A stretch of DNA of 31,623 nt from NCBI RefSeq assembly GCF_002014985.1, contig NZ_MUXU01000020.1, positions 1-31,623 of the forward strand. The letters run 5' to 3'. The position numbers were made by a program, and so were the translations under genes. Source of the DNA: Moraxella caviae. GTDB lineage: Bacteria > Pseudomonadota > Gammaproteobacteria > Pseudomonadales > Moraxellaceae. Below the pieces are notes generated by a model. That model was not told where the DNA came from. It did no database searches and was given only the letters and a program-made list of their open reading frames with translations. Below, one piece after another: positions 15,546 through 23,718 of this stretch (position 1 is the first letter of the stretch; each line of letters opens with the position of its first letter).

Positions 15546-15606
15546 AAGATTTCCTAGGGTTTAGCGTGTCAGTTTGGCAAATGATTGGAATGAAATTTTA
15601 AGGCCA

Positions 15607-15837
15607 TCAACGAAATTTCACCACGCCCACGCCATCATGCCCGTCTTGCTGCTGCATTTTTTGGGCTTGTTCTGGTGTGGGGCGGCGCTCGGTGTGTCCG
15701 CAGGCGGTACATTCAATGTACTCGTCAGGTTCAGGTTCGCTGATTTCCACCTGCACGATGGTGTCCATCGCGCGGCAGTTTGGGCAGGCGACACTTGCCA
15801 AAAAGCGTCTTTTTGGGCGGTTTGATTGATAACGCAT
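15607..15837 (-). CDS. YheV-like zinc-ribbon protein
   Basis: A small 76-residue protein with two CxxC knuckles, C18-x2-C21 (ACPNC) and C43-x2-C46 (ECTACGH), which should bind one zinc. Length and spacing fit the YheV family of putative metal-binding proteins, which also follow prlC in pseudomonads. It starts 9 bases after the prlC stop, and its ribosome-binding sequence AAGGGG overlaps that stop codon, suggesting coupled translation. Role unknown. Confidence 0.8.
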   Translation of the reverse strand: MRYQSNRPKRRFLASVACPNCRAMDTIVQVEISEPEPDEYIECTACGHTERRPTPEQAQKMQQQDGHDGVGVVKFR

Positions 15838-15846
15838 AATCGCCCC

Positions 15847-17976
15847 TTAGTGCGCTGCAAAGCCGCTGTGGCGCAGCAGAGCGTCAATTTGCGCTTCTCG
15901 TCCTGCAAAGGCGATGAAGTTTTCTTTGGCAGGGCGTGCGCCACCTTTGGCAAGGATTTCATCATAAAATTTTTGCCCAAGTTCGGCATTTAGCACGCTG
16001 TCCGCGCCGTCATTGACCGCCGCTTCAAACACGCCAAACGCATCTGCAGAAAGCAGCTCTGCCCATTTATAAGAATAATAACCAGCCGCATAGCCGCCTG
16101 CGAAAATGTGGCTAAAGCTGTTGGCAAAGCGGTTGGTGGCGGGCGGCATCACCACAGCAACTTCTTGGCGTGTGGCGTGCAGCACGTCCATGATGGCGTG
16201 AAAATCACGCAAATTACCGCTGTGAATGCGCAAATCAAACAGCGCAAATTCTATCTGGCGCAAGGTTTGCAAGCCTGACTGAAAATGCTTGGCGGCAAGC
16301 ATGGCGGCAAGTTTATCCGCAGGCAGTGGCTCGCCTGTGTCAATGTGGCGGCTGATGAGCGCAATGCCGTCTTCGTCCCACGCAAAATTTTCCATAAATT
16401 GGCTTGGCAGCTCCACCGCGTCCCACTCCACGCCATCAATGCCAGCCACGTCATTCACGCCAACTTTGGTGAGCAGATGGTGCAAGCCATGCCCAAATTC
16501 ATGGAACAAGGTCAGCACTTCATCGTGGGTAAGCAGGCTGTCGGTGTCGCCCACTTTTGGGGTGAAATTGCCCACAATAAAGCCGACTGGCAGCACATCG
16601 CAAGCCTTATTGCAGTGGCGGTTTTGAAAGCCTGAAAGCCACGCACCGCCACGCTTGCCATTTCTGGCGTACACATCAATGTACACGCCGCCAAGCAGAC
16701 CGCTGTCGTCATGCACTTCAAAAAACTGCACGTCTTTATGCCAAGTTGGCACGGTTTTTTCGTGGAAAGTTACGCCAAACAGTTTGCCGATGATGGCAAA
16801 TAAGCCATCTAGCACCACAGGCAATGGGAAATAGGCACGCAAGGCTTCGCTGTCCAGCTGGTATTTTTGCGCGCGCAATTTTTCGCTGATATAAGGAACG
16901 TCCCACGGCTGCACGTCATCAATGCCCAGCGTTTTGGCGAACGCTGCCACGTCTTGTAAGTCTTTTTCGGCGTGGGGGCGTGCTTTGGCGGCTAGGTCTA
17001 ATAAAAAATGCTCGATTTGGGCGTGTGAGTCCGCCATTTTGGTGGCAAGCGATACGTCTGTGTAGGTGTCAAAGCCAAGCAAGGCGGCTTTTTGGCTGCG
17101 CAGTGCTAGAATTTCGCCCATGATTGCGCCATTGTCAAAGTTGGTGCGCTTGCCGTCTTTTTCACCAAAAAAGTCCGCCACGTCAGACGCGCGTGCGCCA
17201 TAAGCGTGGTACAGCGTCTGTCTGAGCGTGCGATCGTCTGCGTATTGCATGACTGCCAGATAGCTTGGTATGTCAAGCGTTGCCACATAATCGCTGGCTA
17301 GCACGGTGTTTGGGTGGGTTTGTTTATAGCGCTCGCCAGCCGCTGCCAGCAGAGCAAGTCCGCTTTTGGTCAGTCCAGCCGTTTGCGCTTGGGTGAGTGG
17401 CAGCGCAAAGGCGGCGGTAGAATCCAGCACGTTATCGGCAAATTGCGCAGACAGCAGCGATAAGCGGCTTTGAATGTCGGCAAACGTCTGCTGAGCGTCT
17501 TTGGGTAAATTCACCCCAGACAGCGCAAAGTTTTGTAAGGCAAGCTGGGTGCTGCGTCTGCGGGCGATGGTGTCTAAATCGTCCGAATCGCTTGGCGCAG
17601 GCAGGCTGGCGTCCAGTGCTTGATACAGCTGATACAGGGTGAATGATTGCCCCACACGCACGCCAAAAGCAGAAATTTGCGGTAAAACTTCATGGTGGGC
17701 GTGGCGGATTTCATCGCTGCTGACCACGCTATTTAGGTGCGACAGCACACCAAAAGGGCGGTAAATCGCCAAGGCAAGCTCGTCAAACGCTTCAATCAGC
17801 GTCAAAGGATTGTCTTGGTTTGTGGTATTGTCCGTGTCTTCTAGCGCATCCAAAAACTGATGGGCGGCAGTGAGCGCGTCTTTGATGGCGCTCGTGAGTG
17901 TATCAGGCGTGGCGTGCGTAAAATCCACCAGCTGTAAGCGTGGGTCAATGTCGGTGCTGTGATAAGTGAGAGTCAT
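15847..17976 (-). CDS. prlC: Oligopeptidase A (PrlC, M3 metallopeptidase)
   Basis: Cytoplasmic zinc endopeptidase of the thimet oligopeptidase family, which degrades short peptides including cleaved signal peptides. Its 709 residues are a little longer than E. coli PrlC (680). The active site LFHEFGHGLHHLL lies at about residue 487, with the third-ligand region DAVELPSQFMENF about 35 residues on. GGVYIDVYARNGKRGGAW and AAGYYSYKWAELLSADAF are also typical. The start has AGGA 6-9 bases upstream. It is the first gene of a probable prlC-yheV-pdxH operon; E. coli PrlC is linked to the heat-shock response. Confidence 0.94.
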   Translation of the reverse strand: MTLTYHSTDIDPRLQLVDFTHATPDTLTSAIKDALTAAHQFLDALEDTDNTTNQDNPLTLIEAFDELALAIYRPFGVLSHLNSVVSSDEIRHAHHEVLPQISAFGVRVGQSFTLYQLYQALDASLPAPSDSDDLDTIARRRSTQLALQNFALSGVNLPKDAQQTFADIQSRLSLLSAQFADNVLDSTAAFALPLTQAQTAGLTKSGLALLAAAGERYKQTHPNTVLASDYVATLDIPSYLAVMQYADDRTLRQTLYHAYGARASDVADFFGEKDGKRTNFDNGAIMGEILALRSQKAALLGFDTYTDVSLATKMADSHAQIEHFLLDLAAKARPHAEKDLQDVAAFAKTLGIDDVQPWDVPYISEKLRAQKYQLDSEALRAYFPLPVVLDGLFAIIGKLFGVTFHEKTVPTWHKDVQFFEVHDDSGLLGGVYIDVYARNGKRGGAWLSGFQNRHCNKACDVLPVGFIVGNFTPKVGDTDSLLTHDEVLTLFHEFGHGLHHLLTKVGVNDVAGIDGVEWDAVELPSQFMENFAWDEDGIALISRHIDTGEPLPADKLAAMLAAKHFQSGLQTLRQIEFALFDLRIHSGNLRDFHAIMDVLHATRQEVAVVMPPATNRFANSFSHIFAGGYAAGYYSYKWAELLSADAFGVFEAAVNDGADSVLNAELGQKFYDEILAKGGARPAKENFIAFAGREAQIDALLRHSGFAAH

Positions 17977-18234
17977 GGCTGTCCTGTTTTTATGGTTTGT
18001 GGTTTTGGTTTAAAAATGGGTTGAAAAATTTGGCTAAAAATTTGACGAAAACTGGCGAAAACTGGCAAAAGATTGGCTAAAAATTTGGCGCAGCGTCATT
18101 TGTCGTCTAAAGATTTGCACAAAGTTATCCAGTCTTTTAAGTCTTTTGTGCTTATCATAAGGGCAAGGCGCTGATTTTACAATGGATAAATTTTCGTTTA
18201 TGATGGGGTTTGTAATTAAAATTGTGATGGAAAA

Positions 18235-18990
18235 ATGCGGGCTATGAACACGCTAAAAATCGTCAGTTATAACATTCATAAAGGTATGTCGCCGCTCAAT
18301 CGCTTGGTGAAACTTGACGGTATGGCGAATGCGCTGGCGACACTTGCGCCTGATGTGCTGTGCTTGCAAGAAGTGCAAGGGCAAAATCTAAAGCGTGCGA
18401 TGGCGTTTAATGAATATCCCACGCAGTCTCAGCACGCATGGTTTGGCGAGTATTTGCAGCTGGGCGACAGTTACGGCAAAAATGCCGAATATGAGCATGG
18501 GCATCACGGCAATGCGGTGCTGTCGCGTTTTGCGCTTGATCCTAAGCACAACGTCAATATCACGGTGAGCCGCCTAGAAAAACGTGGCGTGCTGCACTGC
18601 GAAATTCTGCCGCACGGCTGGGGCGTGCCTGTGGTGGTGCTGTGTGCGCATTTAAATTTATTAGAAAAAGACCGTGCCAAGCAATACCAAGCCATCAGAA
18701 AGTACATCGCTTGTGAGATTGATGAGCGTGCGCCTTTGATTTTGGCGGGGGATTTTAATGATTGGGCGAAAAAATCCACCGATTGCTTGGCGGGGCTTGG
18801 CTTGGTGGAAGTGTTTGAATGCGTGCAAGGCGCACACCCTGCGACTTTTCCTGCCAAGCTGCCGCTCTTGAGCCTAGATAGAATTTATGTGCGAAACCTT
18901 GCAGTGCATGACGTGGCGGTGCATTCTGGCGCGCCTTGGTCTGACTTATCCGATCATCTGCCCATCAGTGCGGTGGTGGGGTTGGTTTGA
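18235..18990 (+). CDS. Endonuclease/exonuclease/phosphatase family protein
   Basis: A protein of 251 residues with the DNase I/Mg-dependent phosphohydrolase fold, YbhP-like. Catalytic landmarks are N13 in SYNIHKG, E46 in CLQEVQG, D173 and N175 in LAGDFNDW, and D240-H241 in SDHLPI. No signal peptide or membrane anchor is visible, so it is probably cytoplasmic. The substrate could be nucleic acid, a phosphoinositide-like ester or another phosphodiester; the sequence does not decide. An alternative ATG lies at 18244. It is divergent from prlC, and a terminator follows at 19203. Confidence 0.82.
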   Translation: MRAMNTLKIVSYNIHKGMSPLNRLVKLDGMANALATLAPDVLCLQEVQGQNLKRAMAFNEYPTQSQHAWFGEYLQLGDSYGKNAEYEHGHHGNAVLSRFALDPKHNVNITVSRLEKRGVLHCEILPHGWGVPVVVLCAHLNLLEKDRAKQYQAIRKYIACEIDERAPLILAGDFNDWAKKSTDCLAGLGLVEVFECVQGAHPATFPAKLPLLSLDRIYVRNLAVHDVAVHSGAPWSDLSDHLPISAVVGLV

Positions 18991-19045
18991 ATTTGGGTTG
19001 TGATTTACCATTCAATCCATTTGCAGTTTGAATTAAAGAACGATA

Positions 19046-19140
19046 GGTGGGTTGGGTTGAACGAAAGTGAAAACCCAACATTTGAAATGACAAATCTTAT
19101 TCTAAACATTGGATTTTCGTTTCACTCAACCCAACTTACG
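19046..19140. repeat. Repeat family A, copy 6
   Basis: GGTGGGTTGGGTTGAACG with AAAACCCAACA forms the left hairpin. The right side, GATTTTCGTTTCACTC then AACCCAACTTACG, is an inverted left unit rather than a normal right hairpin, so the copy is nearly palindromic overall. It begins 55 bases after the stop of the upstream gene. Confidence 0.7.
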
Positions 19141-19202
19141 GTCGTTCTATTCATTCAACCGCCAACCGATTTACAACCACATTTATTCTCTTTAAAAAAA
19201 GC

Positions 19203-19234
19203 AAAAACCACAAACCTTGCGATTTGTGGTTTTT
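19203..19234. terminator. Bidirectional intrinsic terminator
   Basis: AAAAACCACAAA (19203-19214) and TTTGTGGTTTTT (19223-19234) form a perfect 12-bp stem with an 8-base loop, A-rich on one side and T-rich on the other. It ends the phosphatase-family transcript. Confidence 0.8.
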
Positions 19235-19470
19235 AGTTCTAGTCGTTCCTTGAATACGTCCTTTTATTTTCAATCCATGAGGTTGGCTCATCTTGAGCTA
19301 TCACAGCATCTGTCCCTATCGGTCAATCCATCTACCTATCCTTGCTGTGTGAGTGTATTATGCCAAATCGCACCACATCACACCAGTCGCAAAAAGCGTC
19401 TTTATTTGTACGTTTTGGCTTACAAAGCGCAAGAACGCCTCCAGATTATCCGTGCCAATTTATCCGCACA
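19235..19470. other. Intergenic stretch without a convincing gene
   Basis: This sequence lies between two terminators. One 37-codon frame on the plus strand (19360-19473, starting MPNRTTSHQSQKA) and an overlapping 108-codon frame exist. Neither has a ribosome-binding site, and both run into the downstream terminator stem. A small transcript between the terminators cannot be excluded. Confidence 0.4.
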
Positions 19471-19509
19471 TAAAAAACCAACCGCCCTTAGAAAGCTAAG
19501 AGCGGTTGG
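19471..19509 (-). terminator. Intrinsic terminator of norB
   Basis: CCAACCGC (19478-19485) pairs with GCGGTTGG (19502-19509). An inner stem, CTTAG with CTAAG (19487-19491, 19496-19500), is separated by one mismatch, with loop AAAG. Read on the minus strand it is followed by TTTTTT, so it terminates transcription leaving norB. Confidence 0.8.
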
Positions 19510-19549
19510 GGCATTGCTTACGGAGTTGCAATTTAAAACTTAAGATTTT

Positions 19550-19580
19550 AACTTAGCTTGACATTGCGCCAAGCTAAGTT
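19550..19580. repeat. Inverted repeat just downstream of norB
   Basis: AACTTAGCTTG (19550-19560) and CAAGCTAAGTT (19570-19580) form a perfect 11-bp stem 10 bases past the norB stop. It lacks a T-run and may protect the mRNA 3' end ahead of the main terminator. Confidence 0.55.
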
Positions 19581-19590
19581 TGGCTTATGA

Positions 19591-21828
19591 TTAACCTTGT
19601 TTTTTGCCAAAGGTCATGGTGATGACTTGCCATGCCACAGCCACAGCACCCACGATGAACACCACGTCGCCAAAGGTGCGCACCCAGCGTAGGGTTTCTA
19701 GGAAGCCTTGCTGCATGAACTCTTCGCTGCGCGCGTACCACAAGCCTTCGGTGATTGCCGCGTGCGCTTGGAAAATACCGATTGGCAATAGGCTTGAGAA
19801 CATCATCAATGCAAGACCGATATTTAATGACCAGAAGCTCACTTTCATCAGCTTGTCGCTAAAGGCTTGCTCAGGGCGCAGATAGCGTGCAATCATCAGC
19901 ACAAAGCCCAGCGCCAAGAAGCCATACACCCCAAATAGTGCCGCGTGTGCGTGTACTGCGGTGGTGTTCAAGCCTTGTAGGTAGAACAGTGATACTGGTG
20001 GGTTGATCATAAAGCCGAACACGCCAGCACCGATCATATTCCAAAACGCCACAGCGGTGAAGAATAGGATTGGCCATTTGAGTTTTTGCATCCATGGCGC
20101 TTGGTGCTGTTTTGACCAGCTTTCATAGCCTTCATAACCTAGGATAACCAGCGGTACAACTTCCAGTGCAGAGAATGACGCGCCCATTGCCATGACAGGT
20201 GTGGTTGTGCCTGTGAAGTACAAGTGGTGGAACGTACCCGGTACGCCGCCGATTAGGAACAGCGATGCCGATGCGATTGCCGAAGCGGTCGCCATGCGGT
20301 AGCTGACCAAGCCAAGATTATAGAAAATAAAGGCAAACGAAGCGGTAGCAAATACTTCAAAGAAGCCTTCTACCCACAGGTGAACCACCCACCAGCGCCA
20401 GTATTCCATGATGGCGATGTTTGTGCGCTCGCCATAGAACAAGCCAGAGCCGTAGAACAAGCCCACACACAGCACCGAAGCCACGAAGATGGCAAGTAGG
20501 TTTTTGTCGCCTTTTTGTTTAAAGCCGTACACCCAGCCGCGCATCATCAGCACAAGCCAAATCAAGATGCCAGCAAATTTAAGGATTTGCCAGAAGCGAC
20601 CTAGGTCAATAAATTCATAGCCTTGATGACCGAACCAGAAGTTTAGCTCGGCTGGCATTTTGTGCGCAAGTGCGAAGTATTGCGATACAAACGAACCCAC
20701 ACAAACGATGACCAGCGCCACCCACAAAATATCCACGCCAAGTTTTTGGAATTTCGGGTCTTTACCGCCGTTGATGATTGGCGTAAGGAACAGACCTGCT
20801 GCCAAAAATCCTGTCGCCACCCAAAACAGCGCCAGCTGAATGTGCCAAGTGCGCACCAAAGAATACGGCAGCCAATCAGATACTTGAATGCCATAAAACG
20901 ACTGACCTTCTACGGTGTAGTGCGCCACAAAGCCACCAACAAACACCTGCGCCACAAACAGTGCCACCACCAAAAAGCCATATTTGCCAAGTGCTTTTTG
21001 CGATGGAGTTAGGGCGATTTTTGACAATGGATCGGCTTGCGGTGCGGTAACGTGTTCTTCTTCGTTGCGATAAAACGCCATTACCCAAATCAAAAGACCC
21101 ACGCCAGCAATCAAAAATACGATTGATGCGATAGACCAGATGATGTTTTCGGCAGTCGGTACGTTGTCAATCAAAGGCTCGTGCGGCCAGTTGTTGGTAA
21201 ACGTAGCGTCTGTGCCGGGACGATCCGCTGACGCAATCCAGCTTGTCCAAAAGAAGAAGTCGGTCAAGCGTTCGCGTGCGGTCAAATCAGGCAAGGTGTT
21301 GTTTTTCATCGCAAAACTTTCACGAGAACCCACAAGTTCAGGGTCGTCGCCATACAGTGCGATGTAATAAGGCGCAACTTGCTCAATCGCTTTTAGGCGA
21401 GTGTCAGACAGCACCACTGTGTCTACGCCATTGTCCGCACTGCTGCGGTATTCGGCTTTCATTTCAGATTGTAGAGCGGCTTGTTCGCCTGCACCAAGCT
21501 CATCATAAGGCTTGCCGTAGCGTTCTTGGGCGGTGATGTCAAGCCACGCCACAAGCTCACGGTGCAGCCAGTCTGCCGTCCAGTCAGGGGCTTGATATGC
21601 GCCATGACCCAGCACAGAACCCAGCTGCATACCGCCAGTGGTTTGCCATGCCGATTGACCGTCTAAGATGTCTTTTTCGCTGATGACGACATCGCCATTG
21701 GTATTTACGAATTGTTTGGGGATTGGTGGTGCGTTGCGATACACTTCCACGCCGCCCCAGCCAAGCAACGTGAATGCCACGATAATCACGGCAAGCAGGC
21801 TTAGCCAGTATTTTTTATATTCACCCAT
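19591..21828 (-). CDS. norB: Quinol-dependent nitric oxide reductase (qNOR, NorB)
   Basis: Single-subunit inner-membrane enzyme that reduces nitric oxide to nitrous oxide using quinol. The 745 residues match the qNOR (NorZ) form with a fused N-terminal periplasmic cytochrome-c-like domain lacking haem-binding CxxCH. One N-terminal helix (residues 8-26) is followed by that domain to about 220, then the haem-copper-oxidase-type core. Metal-ligand regions seen are RTWHIQLALFWVATG, WWVVHLWVEGFFEVFA and GTFHHLYFTGTT. The start has AAAGGAG at 21836-21842. No norC or nitrite reductase gene is nearby, so the likely role here is NO detoxification. Control is probably by NsrR. Confidence 0.95.
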   Translation of the reverse strand: MGEYKKYWLSLLAVIIVAFTLLGWGGVEVYRNAPPIPKQFVNTNGDVVISEKDILDGQSAWQTTGGMQLGSVLGHGAYQAPDWTADWLHRELVAWLDITAQERYGKPYDELGAGEQAALQSEMKAEYRSSADNGVDTVVLSDTRLKAIEQVAPYYIALYGDDPELVGSRESFAMKNNTLPDLTARERLTDFFFWTSWIASADRPGTDATFTNNWPHEPLIDNVPTAENIIWSIASIVFLIAGVGLLIWVMAFYRNEEEHVTAPQADPLSKIALTPSQKALGKYGFLVVALFVAQVFVGGFVAHYTVEGQSFYGIQVSDWLPYSLVRTWHIQLALFWVATGFLAAGLFLTPIINGGKDPKFQKLGVDILWVALVIVCVGSFVSQYFALAHKMPAELNFWFGHQGYEFIDLGRFWQILKFAGILIWLVLMMRGWVYGFKQKGDKNLLAIFVASVLCVGLFYGSGLFYGERTNIAIMEYWRWWVVHLWVEGFFEVFATASFAFIFYNLGLVSYRMATASAIASASLFLIGGVPGTFHHLYFTGTTTPVMAMGASFSALEVVPLVILGYEGYESWSKQHQAPWMQKLKWPILFFTAVAFWNMIGAGVFGFMINPPVSLFYLQGLNTTAVHAHAALFGVYGFLALGFVLMIARYLRPEQAFSDKLMKVSFWSLNIGLALMMFSSLLPIGIFQAHAAITEGLWYARSEEFMQQGFLETLRWVRTFGDVVFIVGAVAVAWQVITMTFGKKQG

Positions 21829-22003
21829 TGCCTTGCTCCTTTGCTAGATTTTGGGTAGCCCTAACAAACCAGTGCGTCAAGCCTTGTAAAGTGTACGGAT
21901 TTGCCAATGCGGCAGATACGCCATGCCTTTGTGGCTTGAGCATTTTCACGCTTTATGTGTGATGTTAAGCGTGTCAATCTTTGGTTCGAAACTTGTGTTA
22001 TTT

Positions 22004-22028
22004 AAAGATGTATTTTAAATACATCTTT
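22004..22028. promoter_or_regulatory. NsrR-type operator upstream of norB
   Basis: AAAGATGTATTT (22004-22015), a single T, then AAATACATCTTT (22017-22028) is a perfect 12-1-12 palindrome. It fits the known NsrR motif (ATGYATTT-n-AAATRCAT). It lies immediately downstream of the predicted norB transcription start, where bound repressor would block initiation or elongation. NsrR is itself an NO-sensing iron-sulfur repressor; its gene is not in this window. Confidence 0.82.
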
Positions 22029-22039
22029 TATCGTTCGCC

Positions 22040-22068
22040 ATTTTATACAGTTTGGTTAAGGGTGTCAA
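22040..22068 (-). promoter_or_regulatory. norB promoter
   Basis: On the minus strand a consensus TTGACA (22063-22068) and TAAAAT (22040-22045) are 17 bases apart. Transcription would start near 22033, just before the NsrR-type palindrome, leaving a 5' leader of about 205 bases. That leader shows no riboswitch I recognise. Confidence 0.7.
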
Positions 22069-22213
22069 GATTTCTTACCAAAAAGTTACTATAAAATGAA
22101 GGTTTGAAAAAGTGATTTAAAAGCAAGCATAAAAAAATTTGACGACAGTTTGGTTACATTGCGCCTAATTTTGGGAGAATTTTTCTAAGCCTGAAATTTG
22201 CCAAGCGCAAATA

Positions 22214-22222
22214 TGATACAAT
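22214..22222 (+). promoter_or_regulatory. Extended -10 element for tmk
   Basis: TGA followed by TACAAT (22217-22222) fits an extended -10 about 30 bases before the tmk start; the -35 is poor. Confidence 0.4.
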
Positions 22223-22252
22223 GACCCAATTTCACATCACAGGACATCAGCC

Positions 22253-22879
22253 ATGAGCCAATCTTGCGCCAAATTCATCAGCTTAGAAGGCAGCGAAGGC
22301 GTGGGCAAAACCACCGCCATCAATGAATTGTGCCAATATTTAGACGCAAAAGGCATTCGCTATGTGCGTACGCGTGAGCCGGGCGGCAGTGCGTTTGCCG
22401 AGAAGTTGCGCGCGCTTTTGCTTGACCCTGACACTGCCATCAATGTGGATACTGAGCTGCTTTTGATGTTTGCCGCGCGTGCAGATCATTTACATCAGAC
22501 GATTTTGCCTGCGCTTGATGCAGGCGTGTGGGTGGTGTGTGATCGGTTTTTGGACAGCACGCTTGCCTATCAGGGCTATGGGCGTGAGCATGGTGATGAT
22601 GCGATTTTAAAAAAGATTGCCGCGCTGAGCGAGCATTTCGTGCCGCGCTTGCCTGATATGACGTTGTGGCTGGATTTGGATGTGCAAATTGGCATGGAGC
22701 GCGCCGCCAAACGCAGCGCCAAAGACCGCTTCGAAGCCTTAGAAATCGCCTTTTTTGAGCGAGTGCGTGCAGGGTTTGCCACCCAAGCTGCCGCCAATCC
22801 AGACAGAATCCACCGCATTGACGCAAGCGGTGCGCCTGATGATGTGCTGGCACAGATGGTGGCGGTTTTGGGGGTGTGA
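22253..22879 (+). CDS. tmk: Thymidylate kinase (Tmk)
   Basis: Phosphorylates dTMP to dTDP in the cytoplasm. Its 208 residues are normal. The P-loop is GSEGVGKTT (13-21), the TREPGG motif carries substrate-binding Arg, and VVCDRFLDSTLAYQGYG is the DR[YH]-type segment. The LID region AAKRSAKDRFE has basic residues in the lid, as in E. coli-type (type II) enzymes. AGGA lies about 8 bases before the start. It diverges from norB; the next gene has its own promoter, so tmk may be transcribed alone. Confidence 0.95.
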   Translation: MSQSCAKFISLEGSEGVGKTTAINELCQYLDAKGIRYVRTREPGGSAFAEKLRALLLDPDTAINVDTELLLMFAARADHLHQTILPALDAGVWVVCDRFLDSTLAYQGYGREHGDDAILKKIAALSEHFVPRLPDMTLWLDLDVQIGMERAAKRSAKDRFEALEIAFFERVRAGFATQAAANPDRIHRIDASGAPDDVLAQMVAVLGV

Positions 22880-22882
22880 AAC

Positions 22883-22911
22883 TTGACTTTTTATGACTTT
22901 ATCTTTATTAT
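22883..22911 (+). promoter_or_regulatory. Promoter of the DUF4760 gene
   Basis: TTGACT (22883-22888) and TATTAT (22906-22911), each one mismatch from consensus, are separated by exactly 17 bases. The predicted transcript starts near 22918, before the 20-codon leader frame. Confidence 0.65.
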
Positions 22912-22956
22912 AAGGCGAGAGTAGTTATAAGATGATTTGCATAAAAAGGAGTTATT

Positions 22957-23019
22957 ATGATTTATAATGTGATTATGCAAAAAGCCAGCCTAAGCGATGG
23001 TTGGGATGGTAATGACTAA
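22957..23019 (+). CDS. 20-codon leader ORF overlapping the DUF4760 start
   Basis: AAAAAGGAG (22943-22951) is the strongest ribosome-binding sequence in this stretch. It lies 5 bases before ATG 22957, which opens a 20-residue frame (MIYNVIMQKASLSDGWDGND). Its stop at 23017-23019 overlaps the first codons of the DUF4760 gene (ATG 23012) in another frame. This is the arrangement of translational coupling or of a regulatory leader peptide. The peptide has no recognisable family. Confidence 0.45.
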   Translation: MIYNVIMQKASLSDGWDGND

Positions 23020-23509
23020 CACGACAGTTGATTTTTTAAGCATGGCGACACCGATACTGACAGCTATCGGTGTTTTTGTTGCTGCTTTTACCATCTGGAA
23101 CAATACAGAAAACGCCAAGAAAAAAGCCACGATTGATTTAATCATGGCTGAACGCAATGACATCGCCTTGCAAGAAGCCATCACGCAAATCAACGAGATG
23201 GCAAAGATTAAAGGGCATATTTTTGCGGTTTACGCATCAGATGATGATAAAAATTTTGAAAATCGCAAACACATTATCAAGCTATTAAACCAAAGAGAGT
23301 TTATTTCAGCTGGCGTGATTGGCGGTGCTTTGCACGAAAAAATGTATAAGAGTTTTAGTTATTCTATGTTTTTAAGAGATTGGAATAATCTAAAAGCCTT
23401 CATTTATGAGCTGCGCCGTGCAAGAAATAATCAGACCATATTTCAAGAATTTGAATATCTGGCGACAAAGTGGGAAAATACGCCATTGAAAAAACGCAAA
23501 ATTAGATGA
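23012..23509 (+). CDS. DUF4760-type membrane-anchored protein
   Basis: A protein of 165 residues with one N-terminal membrane helix (about 8-29, MATPILTAIGVFVAAFTIW), followed by KKKATIDLIMAERND and a mostly helical cytoplasmic domain. The layout and the [KR]KKAT-D-L segment match DUF4760, a family of unknown function often found in accessory regions. In-frame ATGs at 22997 and 23006 are alternatives; 23012 is preferred because of GGGATGG just upstream and the overlap with the leader frame. It has its own promoter and a terminator that overlaps its stop codon, so it is an independent unit. It could be a recent acquisition. Confidence 0.68.
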   Translation: MTNTTVDFLSMATPILTAIGVFVAAFTIWNNTENAKKKATIDLIMAERNDIALQEAITQINEMAKIKGHIFAVYASDDDKNFENRKHIIKLLNQREFISAGVIGGALHEKMYKSFSYSMFLRDWNNLKAFIYELRRARNNQTIFQEFEYLATKWENTPLKKRKIR

Positions 23510-23523
23510 TTTTGCGTTTTTTA
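23491..23523 (+). terminator. Terminator overlapping the DUF4760 3' end
   Basis: AAAACGCAAAAT (23491-23502) and ATTTTGCGTTTT (23509-23520) form a perfect 12-bp stem with a 6-base loop and continue into a T-run. The left arm encodes the KKRKI residues and the TGA stop (23507-23509) spans the loop and the first base of the right arm. Confidence 0.75.
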
Positions 23524-23622
23524 TTTTCCCAAATCGCCAAACCACCCGCAATCCGCCACACTCCAAGCAACACAAGCGTAACTTTCGCACAGCCGAGCAA
23601 GATTTTGCCACGCAAAAGCCAC

Positions 23623-23651
23623 TTGACGGTAACTTTGCTTTTTTGCATACT
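23623..23651 (+). promoter_or_regulatory. Predicted promoter of the DegQ/HtrA gene
   Basis: TTGACG (23623-23628) and CATACT (23646-23651) are 17 bases apart, a plausible sigma-70 promoter about 68 bases before the start codon. Confidence 0.45.
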
Positions 23652-23718
23652 AGTTTAATTCTAAGTAAGACGCATTTTCATTATAAAGATTTGTACAGAT
23701 TGGCAGGAGCGATGACAA

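Noticed and set aside
14..19140. Family A repeats as a CRISPR array
   Set aside because: Copies are widely scattered, in both orientations and without regular spacers.
19217..19543. 108-codon frame and nested 37-codon frame between the two terminators
   Set aside because: Both start or end in terminator stems, lack ribosome-binding sites and match no family I know.
22440..22853. 137-codon antisense frame inside tmk
   Set aside because: His- and Ala-rich shadow frame of a well-conserved gene.
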